A stretch of 64,000 nucleotides of DNA from WLND01 sp040398845 (GTDB taxonomy: Bacteria > Actinomycetota > Actinomycetes > S36-B12). The DNA is taken from assembly GCA_040398845.1 (NCBI GenBank), contig JBBATH010000007.1:1-64000 (forward strand), given 5' to 3'. Both the position numbers and the translations under genes were made by a program. The notes under the pieces are model-generated. The model searched no databases and was not told where the DNA came from. It saw only the letters and a list, made by a program, of their open reading frames with translations. Shown one piece after another: positions 32,059-41,247 of this stretch (its first letter is position 1; each line of letters opens with the position of its first letter).

Positions 32059-33069
32059 ATGACTGGCATCGACGGGAACGATCCGCAGCAGATGACCATG
32101 GCGCAAGCACTCAACCTTGGATTGCGTCGCGCCCTTGAACGCGATTCGAAGACCGTGCTTTTCGGCGAGGACATCGGCCGGCTCGGCGGCGTCTTCCGGG
32201 TGACCGACGGGCTGCAGAAAGATTTTGGCGAGCACCGCGTCATCGACGCCCCACTGGCCGAGAGTGGCATCGTCGGGGCCGCGGTCGGTTTGGCCATGCG
32301 TGGGTACCGCCCGGTGCTCGAGATGCAATTCGATGGGTTTGTCTACCCAGCTTTCGACCAGATCGTCTCCCAGGTCGCGAAACTCCGCCGTCGCACCGAG
32401 GGCGCCATCGGAATGCCGATCACGATCCGAATCCCCTACGGCGGGGGCATCGGTGCGGTCGAGCACCACAGTGAGTCACCAGAGGCCTACTTCGCCCACA
32501 CGCCCGGGCTGCGGGTGCTCAGTCCGTCCGATCCACAGGCCGCCTTCGTCACGATCCAGCAGGCCATTGCCAGCGATGATCCGGTCATCTACCTCGAGCC
32601 CAAGCGCCGATACTGGGACAAGGGCTCAGTCGATGTCTGCGTTGATCCCCTCGACCTGGCTGTGACGCCGGACCCGTGGCGGGCACGCATCCTTCGAGCC
32701 GGCTCTGACGTCACCGTTGTCTGCTACGGCCCCATGGTCCGCACCTGCCTTGAGGCGTCACGTGCGAATAGCGAGGTCTCCATTGAGGTGATCGACCTCC
32801 AGTCGCTCTCACCGGTCGACTATGACACCATCGAGGCCTCTGTTGAGCGCACTGCTCGACTCGTCGTCGTGCATGAGGCCTCGCGCAATGCGGGCCTCGG
32901 CGCCGAGATCGCGGCCCGCATCAGCGAGCGATGCTTCACGGTGCTCGAGGCGCCGGTGATGAGGGTCACTGGTTACGACGTGCCGTATCCACCGAACAGG
33001 CTTGAGGAACTCTTCCTCCCCGATCTCGATCGGGTGCTCGATGGCGTCGACCGGGTCATGTCCTACTGA
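32059..33069 (+). CDS. 2-oxoacid dehydrogenase E1 component, beta subunit
   Basis: Protein of 336 residues from ATG 32059, one base after the E1alpha stop. GAGGAAGG lies upstream inside E1alpha. Motifs include MTMAQALNLGLRRALERDSK, VLFGEDIGRLGGVFRV and the C-terminal transketolase-like part (VVVHEASRNAGLGAEIAARI). It pairs with the alpha subunit to form the alpha2beta2 E1. Its stop is followed by the E2 gene with the ribosome binding site GGAGG overlapping the end. Confidence 0.9.
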   Translation: MTGIDGNDPQQMTMAQALNLGLRRALERDSKTVLFGEDIGRLGGVFRVTDGLQKDFGEHRVIDAPLAESGIVGAAVGLAMRGYRPVLEMQFDGFVYPAFDQIVSQVAKLRRRTEGAIGMPITIRIPYGGGIGAVEHHSESPEAYFAHTPGLRVLSPSDPQAAFVTIQQAIASDDPVIYLEPKRRYWDKGSVDVCVDPLDLAVTPDPWRARILRAGSDVTVVCYGPMVRTCLEASRANSEVSIEVIDLQSLSPVDYDTIEASVERTARLVVVHEASRNAGLGAEIAARISERCFTVLEAPVMRVTGYDVPYPPNRLEELFLPDLDRVLDGVDRVMSY

Positions 33070-33080
33070 TGGAGGCTTCA

Positions 33081-34283
33081 ATGCCCGACCAGATTCAGGT
33101 GTTCTCACTCCCGGACGTCGGCGAGGGGTTGACCGAAGGTGAAATCCTTGTCTGGCATGTGAAAGTCGGCGACGTCGTTACCGTGAACCAGCTACTCGTT
33201 GAAATCGAGACAGCGAAGGCGGCAGTTGAACTGCCCTGCCCGTTCGCGGGCATCGTGACGACGTTGCATGTGGAGCCGGGGGAGGTGGTATCGGTGGGTT
33301 CCCCGATCGTGAGCATCACGGGAGCCGCGGTGCTACATCAACGCGAGTCGGTGCTCGTCGGATACGGGGTCAAGCACGGTGGCGAGCCGCGACGGCGTGC
33401 CCGGCGTGCGACGGCTGCGCCGCGCGCGAAGCCAATCGTCCGCAAACTCGCGAAGGACCTCGGGGTCGATCTCACCGCCCTGACCGGGTCGGGCCATGAC
33501 GGCGTCGTGACTCGCGAGGACGTCCTCGGAGCAACTCGGGGGGTACAGACCGCTCCCGAGCCATTCGACCTGATCGCGACGGGTGAGCCGGTCGCCGTTC
33601 GAGGCGTCCAGCGCGCGATGGCCGAGGCGATGGTGCTGTCGGCCTTCAGCGCCCCGCATGTCACGGTGTGGGTCGATGTCGACATGACGATGACTGCTGG
33701 GCTCGTGCGCCGCATGCGATCTCACTCGGCATTCACAGACCTGCACCCCACCGCCCTCACGATCGTGAGCGCCGCCCTCGTCCGCGCCGCCCGAGAGCAT
33801 CCCCGAATCAACGCGACGTGGGTTGATGGTGACGATAGCCCCGTCATCACCGAGCATGCGCATGTCAACCTCGGTCTCGCCGCCGACACCGCTCGCGGAC
33901 TGATCGTTCCGGTCGTTCGCGACGCGGGTCGATTGAGCCTTGTGGAACTTGCACGAGCCCAGAAGGCGGTCATCGATACGGCGCGCGATGGGCGCAGCAC
34001 CCCGGCAGATCTCACCGGAGGCACGGTGACCCTCACGAACATCGGCGTTTTTGGAGTGGACGGCGGAACTCCGATCATCAACCCGGGCGAGTCGGCGATC
34101 CTGGCGATGGGGCGCATCATTGATAAGCCTTGGGTGGTCGATGGTGAGGTGAAGGTGCGGCCGATCATGCAGCTTTCATTATCGTTCGACCATCGGGTGT
34201 GTGATGGCGGGCAGGGCTCTCGGGCGCTCGCCGGCGTGGCCACGTTCCTCGCTGATCCTGCTGCGGAACTCCTCTTGGGCTGA
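33081..34283 (+). CDS. 2-oxoacid dehydrogenase E2 component (dihydrolipoyl acyltransferase)
   Basis: Protein of about 400 residues. The lipoyl domain is complete with its lipoylated Lys in VEIETAKAAVELP; the peripheral subunit-binding domain is VRKLAKDLGVDLTALTGS with GVVTREDV; the catalytic domain ends with FDHRVCDGGQG (His and Asp of the CoA-acyltransferase core). ATG 33081 is chosen because GGAGG is 6 bases upstream; ATG 33069 overlaps the E1beta stop but would leave no spacer. One lipoyl domain only. Confidence 0.9.
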   Translation: MPDQIQVFSLPDVGEGLTEGEILVWHVKVGDVVTVNQLLVEIETAKAAVELPCPFAGIVTTLHVEPGEVVSVGSPIVSITGAAVLHQRESVLVGYGVKHGGEPRRRARRATAAPRAKPIVRKLAKDLGVDLTALTGSGHDGVVTREDVLGATRGVQTAPEPFDLIATGEPVAVRGVQRAMAEAMVLSAFSAPHVTVWVDVDMTMTAGLVRRMRSHSAFTDLHPTALTIVSAALVRAAREHPRINATWVDGDDSPVITEHAHVNLGLAADTARGLIVPVVRDAGRLSLVELARAQKAVIDTARDGRSTPADLTGGTVTLTNIGVFGVDGGTPIINPGESAILAMGRIIDKPWVVDGEVKVRPIMQLSLSFDHRVCDGGQGSRALAGVATFLADPAAELLLG

Positions 34284-34287
34284 TGGC

Positions 34288-35115
34288 TCAGGGGGTGACG
34301 TTAAGGGCGCCAAGCAGTTTGTTCGCCAACTCCGCATCACCCGTGAGCTCGATGCGCTCCAGTAGGCCCGCATCGTCAGGGAGCACGCGCCCAGTCATGA
34401 GGTCAAGGAGATCAGGCCAGGTGCTCGTCAAACTGACGTCGTGGACCGCGCCGGTCACCATGACCCCGCGCCCCGCGTCATCGACTCCGAACTGAAGGTC
34501 TACGACAACCGCCGGGCCGGTGATGCTGAGGCTGAGCACGGTTCCAGGAGGGGCCTCGAGGGTCTTGCCCCAGATGAGCGGGAGCCCGGAGATGAGCTGA
34601 TCGGCGGTGATCCGTGCCGCTGCACTGTCGAATTGGAGTGGGAGCCCGCGGGCGGCGCGGATGTCCTGGGCATGAACCCAGGCATCGAAGGTGCGCATCG
34701 ACAGGACACGTCCGAGGGGGCGTTCGGAACCGAATGGGCCCAGAACGAGGGCGGTGAGGTCGTCTGTTCCAGCAGCGAGCTGGGCAGATCGCCGCTCAAG
34801 GACGGAGTCGAACTCAGCGAGGACCTCCTCCATTGGCACCCCGCGACGCGCATCGACGCCGATCTCGGTCATGAGGCTGATGCGGCCGACGGCGTGGGGA
34901 AGCGCATCCCAGTCGGGCTCATGGTCCGGCCGTGGATCGCCGACCACGAAGCCGTCGATGTCGAGGAGATGCGCGATGAGATCGCCGACGGTCCACCCGG
35001 GGCATGCGGTGGGCAGTAACCACGCGACGGGATCATCGGCGTTCAGTCGAGCATCGAGCATCACCTCGTGCCACGCATCGATAAAGTCACGCGCGGCCAA
35101 CTGTTGGTTCTCCAT
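34288..35115 (-). CDS. Maleylpyruvate isomerase-family (DinB-like, mycothiol-associated) protein
   Basis: Protein of 275 residues from ATG 35115. The DinB-like four-helix bundle start has the metal ligands in LLPTACPGWTVGDLIAHLLD (His) and VHAQDIRAARG (His), plus a C-terminal SCP2-like half (VVDLQFGVDDAG). Members use mycothiol in isomerase or transferase reactions, consistent with an actinobacterial host. It converges on the E2 gene and diverges from the nitrilase-type gene across about 50 bases. Confidence 0.75.
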   Translation of the reverse strand: MENQQLAARDFIDAWHEVMLDARLNADDPVAWLLPTACPGWTVGDLIAHLLDIDGFVVGDPRPDHEPDWDALPHAVGRISLMTEIGVDARRGVPMEEVLAEFDSVLERRSAQLAAGTDDLTALVLGPFGSERPLGRVLSMRTFDAWVHAQDIRAARGLPLQFDSAAARITADQLISGLPLIWGKTLEAPPGTVLSLSITGPAVVVDLQFGVDDAGRGVMVTGAVHDVSLTSTWPDLLDLMTGRVLPDDAGLLERIELTGDAELANKLLGALNVTP

Positions 35116-35166
35116 AGGTGAACCGTAGACCGGCTGACCCACGACTGGGGGCGTTAGCATCCACGC

Positions 35167-35952
35167 ATGTCTGTGACCGTCGCCCTCATTCAACTGGACT
35201 GCACCTCAGCCGAGCCTGTGGCATCACGGATCGATCGAGCACACGCACTCGTCGCCGAGGCCGCTGAGCGAGCAGACCTCGTGGTCCTCCCTGAGCTGTG
35301 GCATGTGGGGGCATTCGATATCGGTGCCGCGAGGGCCAATGCCGAGGCCATTGACGGACCGCTGATCACCGGCCTATCCGCGCTGGCCAAGGAGCATCGG
35401 GTCTGGCTGCATGGAGGCTCGTTCGCCGAGGTCGCTGAGGACGGCAGCCACTACAACACGGCGATCCTTTTTACCCCTGATGGACGCCTCGCTGCCAGCT
35501 ACCGCAAGATCCATCTCTTCGGGTTTAATGGCGGCGAGACAACCCTGATGAGCAGTGGCGATGAGATCGTCGTGGTCGACACGCCCCTTGGGCCGACCGG
35601 TCTCGCCACCTGCTACGACCTTCGATTCCCCGAACTGTTCCGCGCCCTTACTGCCGGGGGCGCGACGGCGTTCATCGTTACGTCGGGTTGGCCAACCCCG
35701 CGAATAGGGCACTGGGATGTCCTCACGTCGGCACGTGCCATTGAGAACCAAGCGTGGATGGTCGCGTGCAACGAGGTTGGTGCCCAGCCCGGCATCTCCC
35801 TCGGTGGGCACTCGAGCGTCATCGATCCTCTCGGTGCGGTGCTGGCGCGGGCCGCGGAGGAGGAGACCATCCTCTATGCGGAGGTTGACCCGGGGGTGAG
35901 CGCACTGTGGCGCGAGCAGTTCCCGGCCCTGCAGGACATTCGCATTTCCTGA
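35167..35952 (+). CDS. Carbon-nitrogen hydrolase (nitrilase superfamily)
   Basis: Protein of 261 residues with the Glu-Lys-Cys triad: Glu in LVVLPELWHVG, Lys in YRKIHLFGFNGGE and Cys in GLATCYDLRFPE. The length is normal. Members hydrolyse omega-amides, carbamoyl or deaminated glutathione-like substrates; the substrate here is open. The start at ATG 35167 lies 51 bases from the divergent maleylpyruvate isomerase-family gene. Confidence 0.9.
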   Translation: MSVTVALIQLDCTSAEPVASRIDRAHALVAEAAERADLVVLPELWHVGAFDIGAARANAEAIDGPLITGLSALAKEHRVWLHGGSFAEVAEDGSHYNTAILFTPDGRLAASYRKIHLFGFNGGETTLMSSGDEIVVVDTPLGPTGLATCYDLRFPELFRALTAGGATAFIVTSGWPTPRIGHWDVLTSARAIENQAWMVACNEVGAQPGISLGGHSSVIDPLGAVLARAAEEETILYAEVDPGVSALWREQFPALQDIRIS

Positions 35953-35979
35953 GCATCAATCGGCATCGCGGACGACTCC

Positions 35980-36732
35980 TCAGTCGAGGGTGACGACCAC
36001 GACCGGCTGCTTCGCCGGATCGATCCACCGCATGACCTTGGCCATCTGCGCCTGAGGGATTGCAATGCAGCCGGCTGTGACCTTGCCATTGCTCACGTGA
36101 AGGAAGATGCCGCCGCCCTTCGTTGTGTTGGCTGGGTTTTCCGCTCTCCTGACGCCGTCCGCGCCGGTGCGCACCTCGCCCTTAGGCAGGTTGTAGTCGA
36201 GGACCGCAACATAGTTGTACTGGCTTCCGTACCGCCACAGCCACTCGACGTATTCCCCGAATGATCGCCACGAGCGATCCGCGGTCTGGAACAGGTTGTA
36301 GGTCGAGGGGGAGCGCGGGTTGTACGTCCATGCGTCGTTGCGATCGAATTTCACGTAGGGCATCCGCGTGCCCGGGTCTGCGAGGCGGCCGAAGGTCGTG
36401 ACGATCGAGAAGGTGCCGATCGGGGTCTTGCCGGTGCCTTGGCGGCGAGCAGAGGCCTTCACTGAGCCGGAGTAGCCGAGGCGAGCGGGGGTTGAGTTGA
36501 TGACGGTGCTCCACGTCCCGTCTGGCCGCTTTTCGTAGGCACGGACCTTCGCGTAGGACGTTCGGGTATTGGCGGCTGTGACGACGATGACCTGCGACGA
36601 CTCGCCGATCCCGGCCAGGCTGGAGGGGTCGAACGCATCGGGCGCTGCTTGAGCCGCTGGTGGGGCAAAAGCGAGCAGCGTGCCGGCCGAAACGGTGAGT
36701 GCTGCGACCACCGCACGTCGAAGCCTCTTCAC
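35980..36732 (-). CDS. L,D-transpeptidase (YkuD-like), exported
   Basis: Protein of 250 residues with a signal peptide (RAVVAALTVSAGTLLAFAPP, cleavage after AQAA). The C-terminal catalytic region is GGGIFLHVSNGKVTAGCIAI with the His and the nucleophilic Cys; the canonical HGC reads AGC here. It would form 3-3 peptidoglycan cross-links or attach lipoprotein-like partners in the envelope. The GTG start at 36732 is the only one that gives the signal peptide. It is downstream of the membrane CopD-CtaG gene on the opposite... same minus strand, 9 bases apart, so the two may be co-transcribed. Confidence 0.8.
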   Translation of the reverse strand: MKRLRRAVVAALTVSAGTLLAFAPPAAQAAPDAFDPSSLAGIGESSQVIVVTAANTRTSYAKVRAYEKRPDGTWSTVINSTPARLGYSGSVKASARRQGTGKTPIGTFSIVTTFGRLADPGTRMPYVKFDRNDAWTYNPRSPSTYNLFQTADRSWRSFGEYVEWLWRYGSQYNYVAVLDYNLPKGEVRTGADGVRRAENPANTTKGGGIFLHVSNGKVTAGCIAIPQAQMAKVMRWIDPAKQPVVVVTLD

Positions 36733-36741
36733 CTTTTTAGG

Positions 36742-38742
36742 CTAGCTTGATCTGTCTCGCTCGGCCAATTGAGCGAGACGATCGTTATAGGCGTTCAATT
36801 CGGCATCCCCATCGCGGTCCGCCTGCCGGTCGCGGCGGATGGCCTCGCGATCGTCGCTCCTTGACCACTGCACCCCGATGACGATCATCACAAGGAGGGT
36901 CGGGATTTCGGAGAGGCCCCAGGCGACTTGCCCACCGTAGAGGGAGTCCTGGAGTGGGTCGGTGACCCACGGTGGGCGCACGATGCCGTACCACTCGGGC
37001 GCGAGTGGGGTTGCACCCATCATGAGGATGACCGCGAAGATCCCGTGGACTGCGAGGGCGAGAAGGAGGAGCAGCATCCGACCCCAGTACGGCAGAGGTC
37101 TGGGCCGCGGATCGATGCCGATGACGACCCAGTAGAAGAGGTAGCCCGAGATGAGGAAGTGCATCTGCATACCGATGTGGCCGACATGACTGCCCATGAG
37201 CCAGCCGAACAACGGTGTCAGGTAGAGGCCGTAAAGCCCGAGGACGTAAACGATGAACACATAGACCGGGTTCGTGAAGATGCGAGTGATCCAACTGTGG
37301 AGCAGCCAGGTGAGCCATTCACGGGGCCCGCGCTCATTGCCCGTGGCCGGACGAAGTGCCCGCAGAGCGAGGGTCGCCGGGGCCCCGAGCACGAGCAGGA
37401 TCGGCGCGAGCATCGTGATCGTCATGTGCGCGAGCATGTGCAAGCCGACCGACACCTGTGAGTACGACGAGATTCCGGCATTCGTGCACCAGATGACGAC
37501 GCCGATCCCGAGAAGCCACGAGACGAGACGACCGATGGGCCAGGCATCGCCGCGCGCGCGCAGGCGGGCGTAGCCGATGCAGTAGAGGCTTGCGGCGATG
37601 AGTGAACCGACGAGGAAGAGGGGATCAAGTCGGAAGCCGAGGATGAGTCCGGAAGCGGTCGGCGGCGGTGGGTAGGCGAACCCGAGGAGTGACTCCCCGA
37701 AACTCGCGAACTCGACGTTGATCCGGGGTGGAGCGGACATTGCGAGGGCAACCCCGAGTGCCACCGCGATCACCATGACGGTGAGTTCGAGGCCTGCGAT
37801 TCGTGCGAACACGGAAGCGCGCGAGGAGTTGCCGAGCGTGGCGATGACCTTGGTGCGGATGATCCAGGCGAGGGCCCCGAGACCGATGAGCAGTAGGACC
37901 TTGGTAACGAGGAGTTGGCCATAGCCGGTGGTGAGAATCTGGTCCGGGGTCTCGAGGCGGGTGTAGCCATTCGTGAGGCCACTGACAGCGAGGAGGGTGA
38001 ACCCGACGAGGGCAATGCCGGAGAACCGCTCCGCAGCTCGGCGCATTGGGAGGTCACGCCGAGCGGCATGGACGGCGAGTGCGAAGAGACCGCCGATCCA
38101 GATTGTCGCGGCCGCGACGTGCGCGACCCCGGAAGTGAGGGCGAGAGCGTGATCGCCCATGCCAGCCCCGTGCCCGGCGAGGGCGGGAAGGCTTGCTGCG
38201 ACAACCGAGATCGTGACCCATGAAGCGGCAGCGCCGGTCGATGAGGTGGTGATGGCCGCGAGGCACACGACCAGAGCGAGAAGGGTCATGGCGAGCAGTG
38301 CCCGAGTGATCGGGATCTCGTTAACATATGTGGTGAACACAGCCGGGTCGAGAGCTGTCGCGAGCGGAACCCCGAGGACGTCTGCCAGGGTGAAAAGCAT
38401 TTGATTCCAGGCGAGGACAGCCCAGAAACCTGCTGCGATAGCGGCCTTCTTGAGATCGGCGCGCCCCTCCTTCGACACGACGCCGCCCTTGCCCGCCGGG
38501 TCGATGAATGCAGCCGCAAGCAGCCAGCCAATCGTGGCGATTGCCGCGAGGTCGGTGAGCAACCGAAGGATGGCGGTGCCCCACACGACGATTGGCCCTG
38601 CATCAGTGATGCCCGGTGGCGGCGACTCGTAGGCTCCGCCAGCCACGACCAGAGCCACGGCGAGAGCCGACACGCTGACCGCGACCAGTGCTGCGCCGAT
38701 GAGGAAGAGCGGTGCAACGCTGCGGACGGGAAGAAGGTTCAC
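36742..38742 (-). CDS. CopD/CtaG-type polytopic membrane protein
   Basis: Protein of about 666 residues with many membrane segments. The N-terminal half (from the GTG at 38742, NLLPVRSVAPLFLIGAALVA) matches the CopD copper-resistance family (HVAAATIWIGGLFAL, LLVTKVLLLIGLGAL). The C-terminal half is a CtaG/caa3-type domain (VGLHMLAHMTITMLAPILLV, HVGHIGMQMHFLISGYLF). His-rich helices would bind copper for cytochrome oxidase assembly. The frame extends upstream to 38997 but that part overlaps the FadE gene and is shadow. Confidence 0.85.
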   Translation of the reverse strand: MNLLPVRSVAPLFLIGAALVAVSVSALAVALVVAGGAYESPPPGITDAGPIVVWGTAILRLLTDLAAIATIGWLLAAAFIDPAGKGGVVSKEGRADLKKAAIAAGFWAVLAWNQMLFTLADVLGVPLATALDPAVFTTYVNEIPITRALLAMTLLALVVCLAAITTSSTGAAASWVTISVVAASLPALAGHGAGMGDHALALTSGVAHVAAATIWIGGLFALAVHAARRDLPMRRAAERFSGIALVGFTLLAVSGLTNGYTRLETPDQILTTGYGQLLVTKVLLLIGLGALAWIIRTKVIATLGNSSRASVFARIAGLELTVMVIAVALGVALAMSAPPRINVEFASFGESLLGFAYPPPPTASGLILGFRLDPLFLVGSLIAASLYCIGYARLRARGDAWPIGRLVSWLLGIGVVIWCTNAGISSYSQVSVGLHMLAHMTITMLAPILLVLGAPATLALRALRPATGNERGPREWLTWLLHSWITRIFTNPVYVFIVYVLGLYGLYLTPLFGWLMGSHVGHIGMQMHFLISGYLFYWVVIGIDPRPRPLPYWGRMLLLLLALAVHGIFAVILMMGATPLAPEWYGIVRPPWVTDPLQDSLYGGQVAWGLSEIPTLLVMIVIGVQWSRSDDREAIRRDRQADRDGDAELNAYNDRLAQLAERDRSS

Positions 38743-38779
38743 GCGCTCGAGCCTACGACGCTCCCGCAGTTTACGGATG

Positions 38780-40615
38780 TCAGAAGGCCTCTTCGGGCAT
38801 CCCCATGAGGTCAAGATCGGTTGCCTCGGCCACGGCGCGCTCGGCAGCGAGGAGCGGCAGCCGGTTGCGTGCGAACCAGCGGGCGGTTTCGATTTTGCCG
38901 AGGTAGAACATGCGGTCCTTCTCGGCGACCTCGCGGGCGAGGGCAGCCGACGCCACCTCCGCCTGCCGCAGCAGCAGCCATCCAATGACGAGGTCACCGG
39001 ATGCCATGAGCAGGCGGGTGGTGTTCAGGCCGACCTTGTAGATCTCCTCAGAATCGGACTGCGAGGCCATGGCCCATTGGCCGAGCACGGCGACGATGCC
39101 TTGGACGTCCTCAAGTGCCTTGCCGAGCAATTCGCGTTCGACGGTGAACTGACCGCTGCCTTCATCACCCTTCACGGTCTCAGTGATCTGCCCGGCGACG
39201 GTCATCAGTGACCTGAACTGATCCTTGACGATCTTGCGGAAGAAGAAGTCGAGTCCCTGAATCGCCGTCGTTCCCTCGTAGAGGGTGTCGATCTTGGCGT
39301 CGCGGATGTACTGCTCAATGGGGTAATCCTGAAGGAAACCGGAGCCGCCATACGTCTGAAGGGCGACTGCCAGCATCTCGTACGAACGCTCAGAACCGAC
39401 GCCCTTAACGATGGGGAGGAGCAGATCGTTCATCCGCTCGGCTGCCTCCACGTCGATGTCGGCGTCGCCGGAGCGGCCCATCTCGATGATGTCCTGCCAG
39501 TAGGCGGTGTACGCAATCAAGGCGCGAAGGCCCTCGGCGTAGGACTTCTGGAGCATGAGCGAGCGGCGGACATCCGGGTGGTGGGTGATTGTCACCCTCG
39601 GGGCAGTCTTGTCGGTCATCTCAGTGAGATCGGCGCCCTGCACTCGGCTCTTCGCGTAGTCGAGCGCATTGAGGTAGCCGGTGGAGAGTGCAGCGATCGC
39701 CTTCGTACCGACCATCATGCGTGCGTACTCGATGACCTTGAACATCTGCGCGATTCCGTTGTGGACGTCGCCCACGAGCCAGCCGATTGCCGGCTCCTTC
39801 TCGCCGAAGGTCAGCTCGCAGGTCGTGGAGACCTTGAGGCCCATCTTCTTCTCGACGTTCGTGGCGTACACCCCGTTGCGCTCCCCGATGGCACCTGTTG
39901 CGAGTTCGACGTGGAACTTCGGAACGAGGAAGAGTGACAGGCCCTTCGTGCCGGGGCCTGCTCCCTCAGGTCGGGCGAGGACTAGGTGGACGATGTTGTC
40001 GGCCATATCGTGCTCGGCAGACGTGATGAAGCGCTTCACGCCCTCGATGCGCCAGGAGCCGTCACCGTTGTCGAACGCCTTCGCGCGGCCCGCGCCGACA
40101 TCCGAGCCCGCATCGGGCTCGGTGAGCACCATGGTGGCGCCCCAAGCGTTCTCGATCATCAGCTCAGCCCAGCGCTTCTGGTCGGCGGTGCCGAGGTTGT
40201 CGAGGATCGCAGCGAAGCCAGGTCCGGACATGAACATGAATGCACCCGGGTTGGAGCCGAGGAGCATCTCACTTGCGGCCCATCGAAGCGACGGCGGTGC
40301 GCCGGTCCCGCCGAGGTGCTCTGGCAGGTCCAGCCGCCACCATTCGGCGTCCATGAGCGCCTTGAAGGATTTCTTGAAGCCTTCTGGCATCGTCACGGTG
40401 CGGGTGACCGGGTCGTAGACGGGGGGCTCACGGTCGGCATCGGTGAAGGACTCGGCGAGCGGACCGGTCGCGAGGCGTTCGACCTCGCGAAGCATTTCAC
40501 GGCTTGTGGCGACGTCCATCTCTGCGTACGGGCCGTGGCCAAGGCGCTCCTCGGCACCGAAGACCTCGAACAGGTTGAACTCGATGTCGCGAAGATTGCT
40601 TTTGTAGTGGCCCAT
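38780..40615 (-). CDS. fadE5: Acyl-CoA dehydrogenase, FadE5-like
   Basis: Protein of 611 residues, long for the family, from ATG 40615 (MGHYKSNLRDIEFNLFEVFG). The body has the FAD/substrate motifs VLTEPDAGSDVGAGRAKAF and FITSAEHDMADNIVH, the C-terminal helical block LQTYGGSGFLQDYPIEQYIR (with the catalytic-region YEGTTAIQGLDF), and an extra C-terminal domain. It closely resembles mycobacterial FadE5 over its length. It oxidises saturated acyl-CoA. A near-palindrome TACTGATCGGTA lies upstream and may bind a TetR-type regulator. Confidence 0.9.
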   Translation of the reverse strand: MGHYKSNLRDIEFNLFEVFGAEERLGHGPYAEMDVATSREMLREVERLATGPLAESFTDADREPPVYDPVTRTVTMPEGFKKSFKALMDAEWWRLDLPEHLGGTGAPPSLRWAASEMLLGSNPGAFMFMSGPGFAAILDNLGTADQKRWAELMIENAWGATMVLTEPDAGSDVGAGRAKAFDNGDGSWRIEGVKRFITSAEHDMADNIVHLVLARPEGAGPGTKGLSLFLVPKFHVELATGAIGERNGVYATNVEKKMGLKVSTTCELTFGEKEPAIGWLVGDVHNGIAQMFKVIEYARMMVGTKAIAALSTGYLNALDYAKSRVQGADLTEMTDKTAPRVTITHHPDVRRSLMLQKSYAEGLRALIAYTAYWQDIIEMGRSGDADIDVEAAERMNDLLLPIVKGVGSERSYEMLAVALQTYGGSGFLQDYPIEQYIRDAKIDTLYEGTTAIQGLDFFFRKIVKDQFRSLMTVAGQITETVKGDEGSGQFTVERELLGKALEDVQGIVAVLGQWAMASQSDSEEIYKVGLNTTRLLMASGDLVIGWLLLRQAEVASAALAREVAEKDRMFYLGKIETARWFARNRLPLLAAERAVAEATDLDLMGMPEEAF

Positions 40616-40676
40616 GATCATCCGCTCACTCGTGGCCGCGCGCACGCGACCGGGTACCCGTCGGTAAGAATAATCC

Positions 40677-40688
40677 TACTGATCGGTA
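40677..40688. promoter_or_regulatory. Candidate operator between fadE and the DUF6069 gene
   Basis: TACTGATCGGTA is an imperfect 12-base palindrome about 60 bases upstream of the acyl-CoA dehydrogenase start. A second, perfect one (CGGGTACCCG) lies at 40651-40660. Either could bind a lipid-metabolism repressor or define a promoter. Position only. Confidence 0.3.
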
Positions 40689-40758
40689 ACTTACGCAAGT
40701 CATTGGACGAAATCCACCGTGCCTAGGTCCCGCGCCTTCGAGCCGACAGAATGTGCGT

Positions 40759-41247
40759 ATGAGTTCGTCGTGGCTGGAGTCGATGACCCCGGTAGCCCCG
40801 CCCACCGCGGCCAACCCCAGGCTGAGATTCTTGGTCTACGCCGGCATTGTCACTGGCTCATGGGCTGGCCTCGGTTGCCTCGCAATATACGGAATCGGAC
40901 GACTCCTTGGTGTGCCTTTTATCGTCGTCGCGCGGTCAACTGACCCCCAGGCGCAGGTACCGTGGATCGCGCCCCTGTTCGTCCCCATCATCTTCGGAGT
41001 TCTGGGCGCGCTCGCGGTAAGCCTGCTCCTTGGCAGACGACATGCACGCCTTATCACCTTCTGGGTCGGGACCGTGCTTGCCCTCGGTTCGGCGATCGTG
41101 CCGTTTACCCAGCCGAGCGACGTCTTGTGGTCCACTCGAATCTGGCTCGTCGCCATGCACGCCGTCACCTGGTTCCTCATCGTGCCGCAACTCGCACGCA
41201 TCGTTGGGGACTCCGAGCCGGGAGCTAGCGTTGACCGCGGCGACTGA
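40759..41247 (+). CDS. Membrane protein, DUF6069-like
   Basis: Protein of 162 residues with four hydrophobic stretches (RFLVYAGIVTGSWAGLGCLA, WIAPLFVPIIFGVLGALAVS, ITFWVGTVLALGSAIVPF, IWLVAMHAVTWFLIVPQL). The arrangement is that of a small four-helix family of unknown role. Its end overlaps the UbiA-type gene by 17 bases, so it belongs to the same transcript as the DPA pathway. Function unknown. Confidence 0.7.
   Translation: MSSSWLESMTPVAPPTAANPRLRFLVYAGIVTGSWAGLGCLAIYGIGRLLGVPFIVVARSTDPQAQVPWIAPLFVPIIFGVLGALAVSLLLGRRHARLITFWVGTVLALGSAIVPFTQPSDVLWSTRIWLVAMHAVTWFLIVPQLARIVGDSEPGASVDRGD

Noticed and set aside
38743..38997. N-terminal extension of the CopD/CtaG gene
   Set aside because: It overlaps the FadE5 gene and reads as Cys/Arg-rich shadow; the membrane protein starts at the GTG at 38742.
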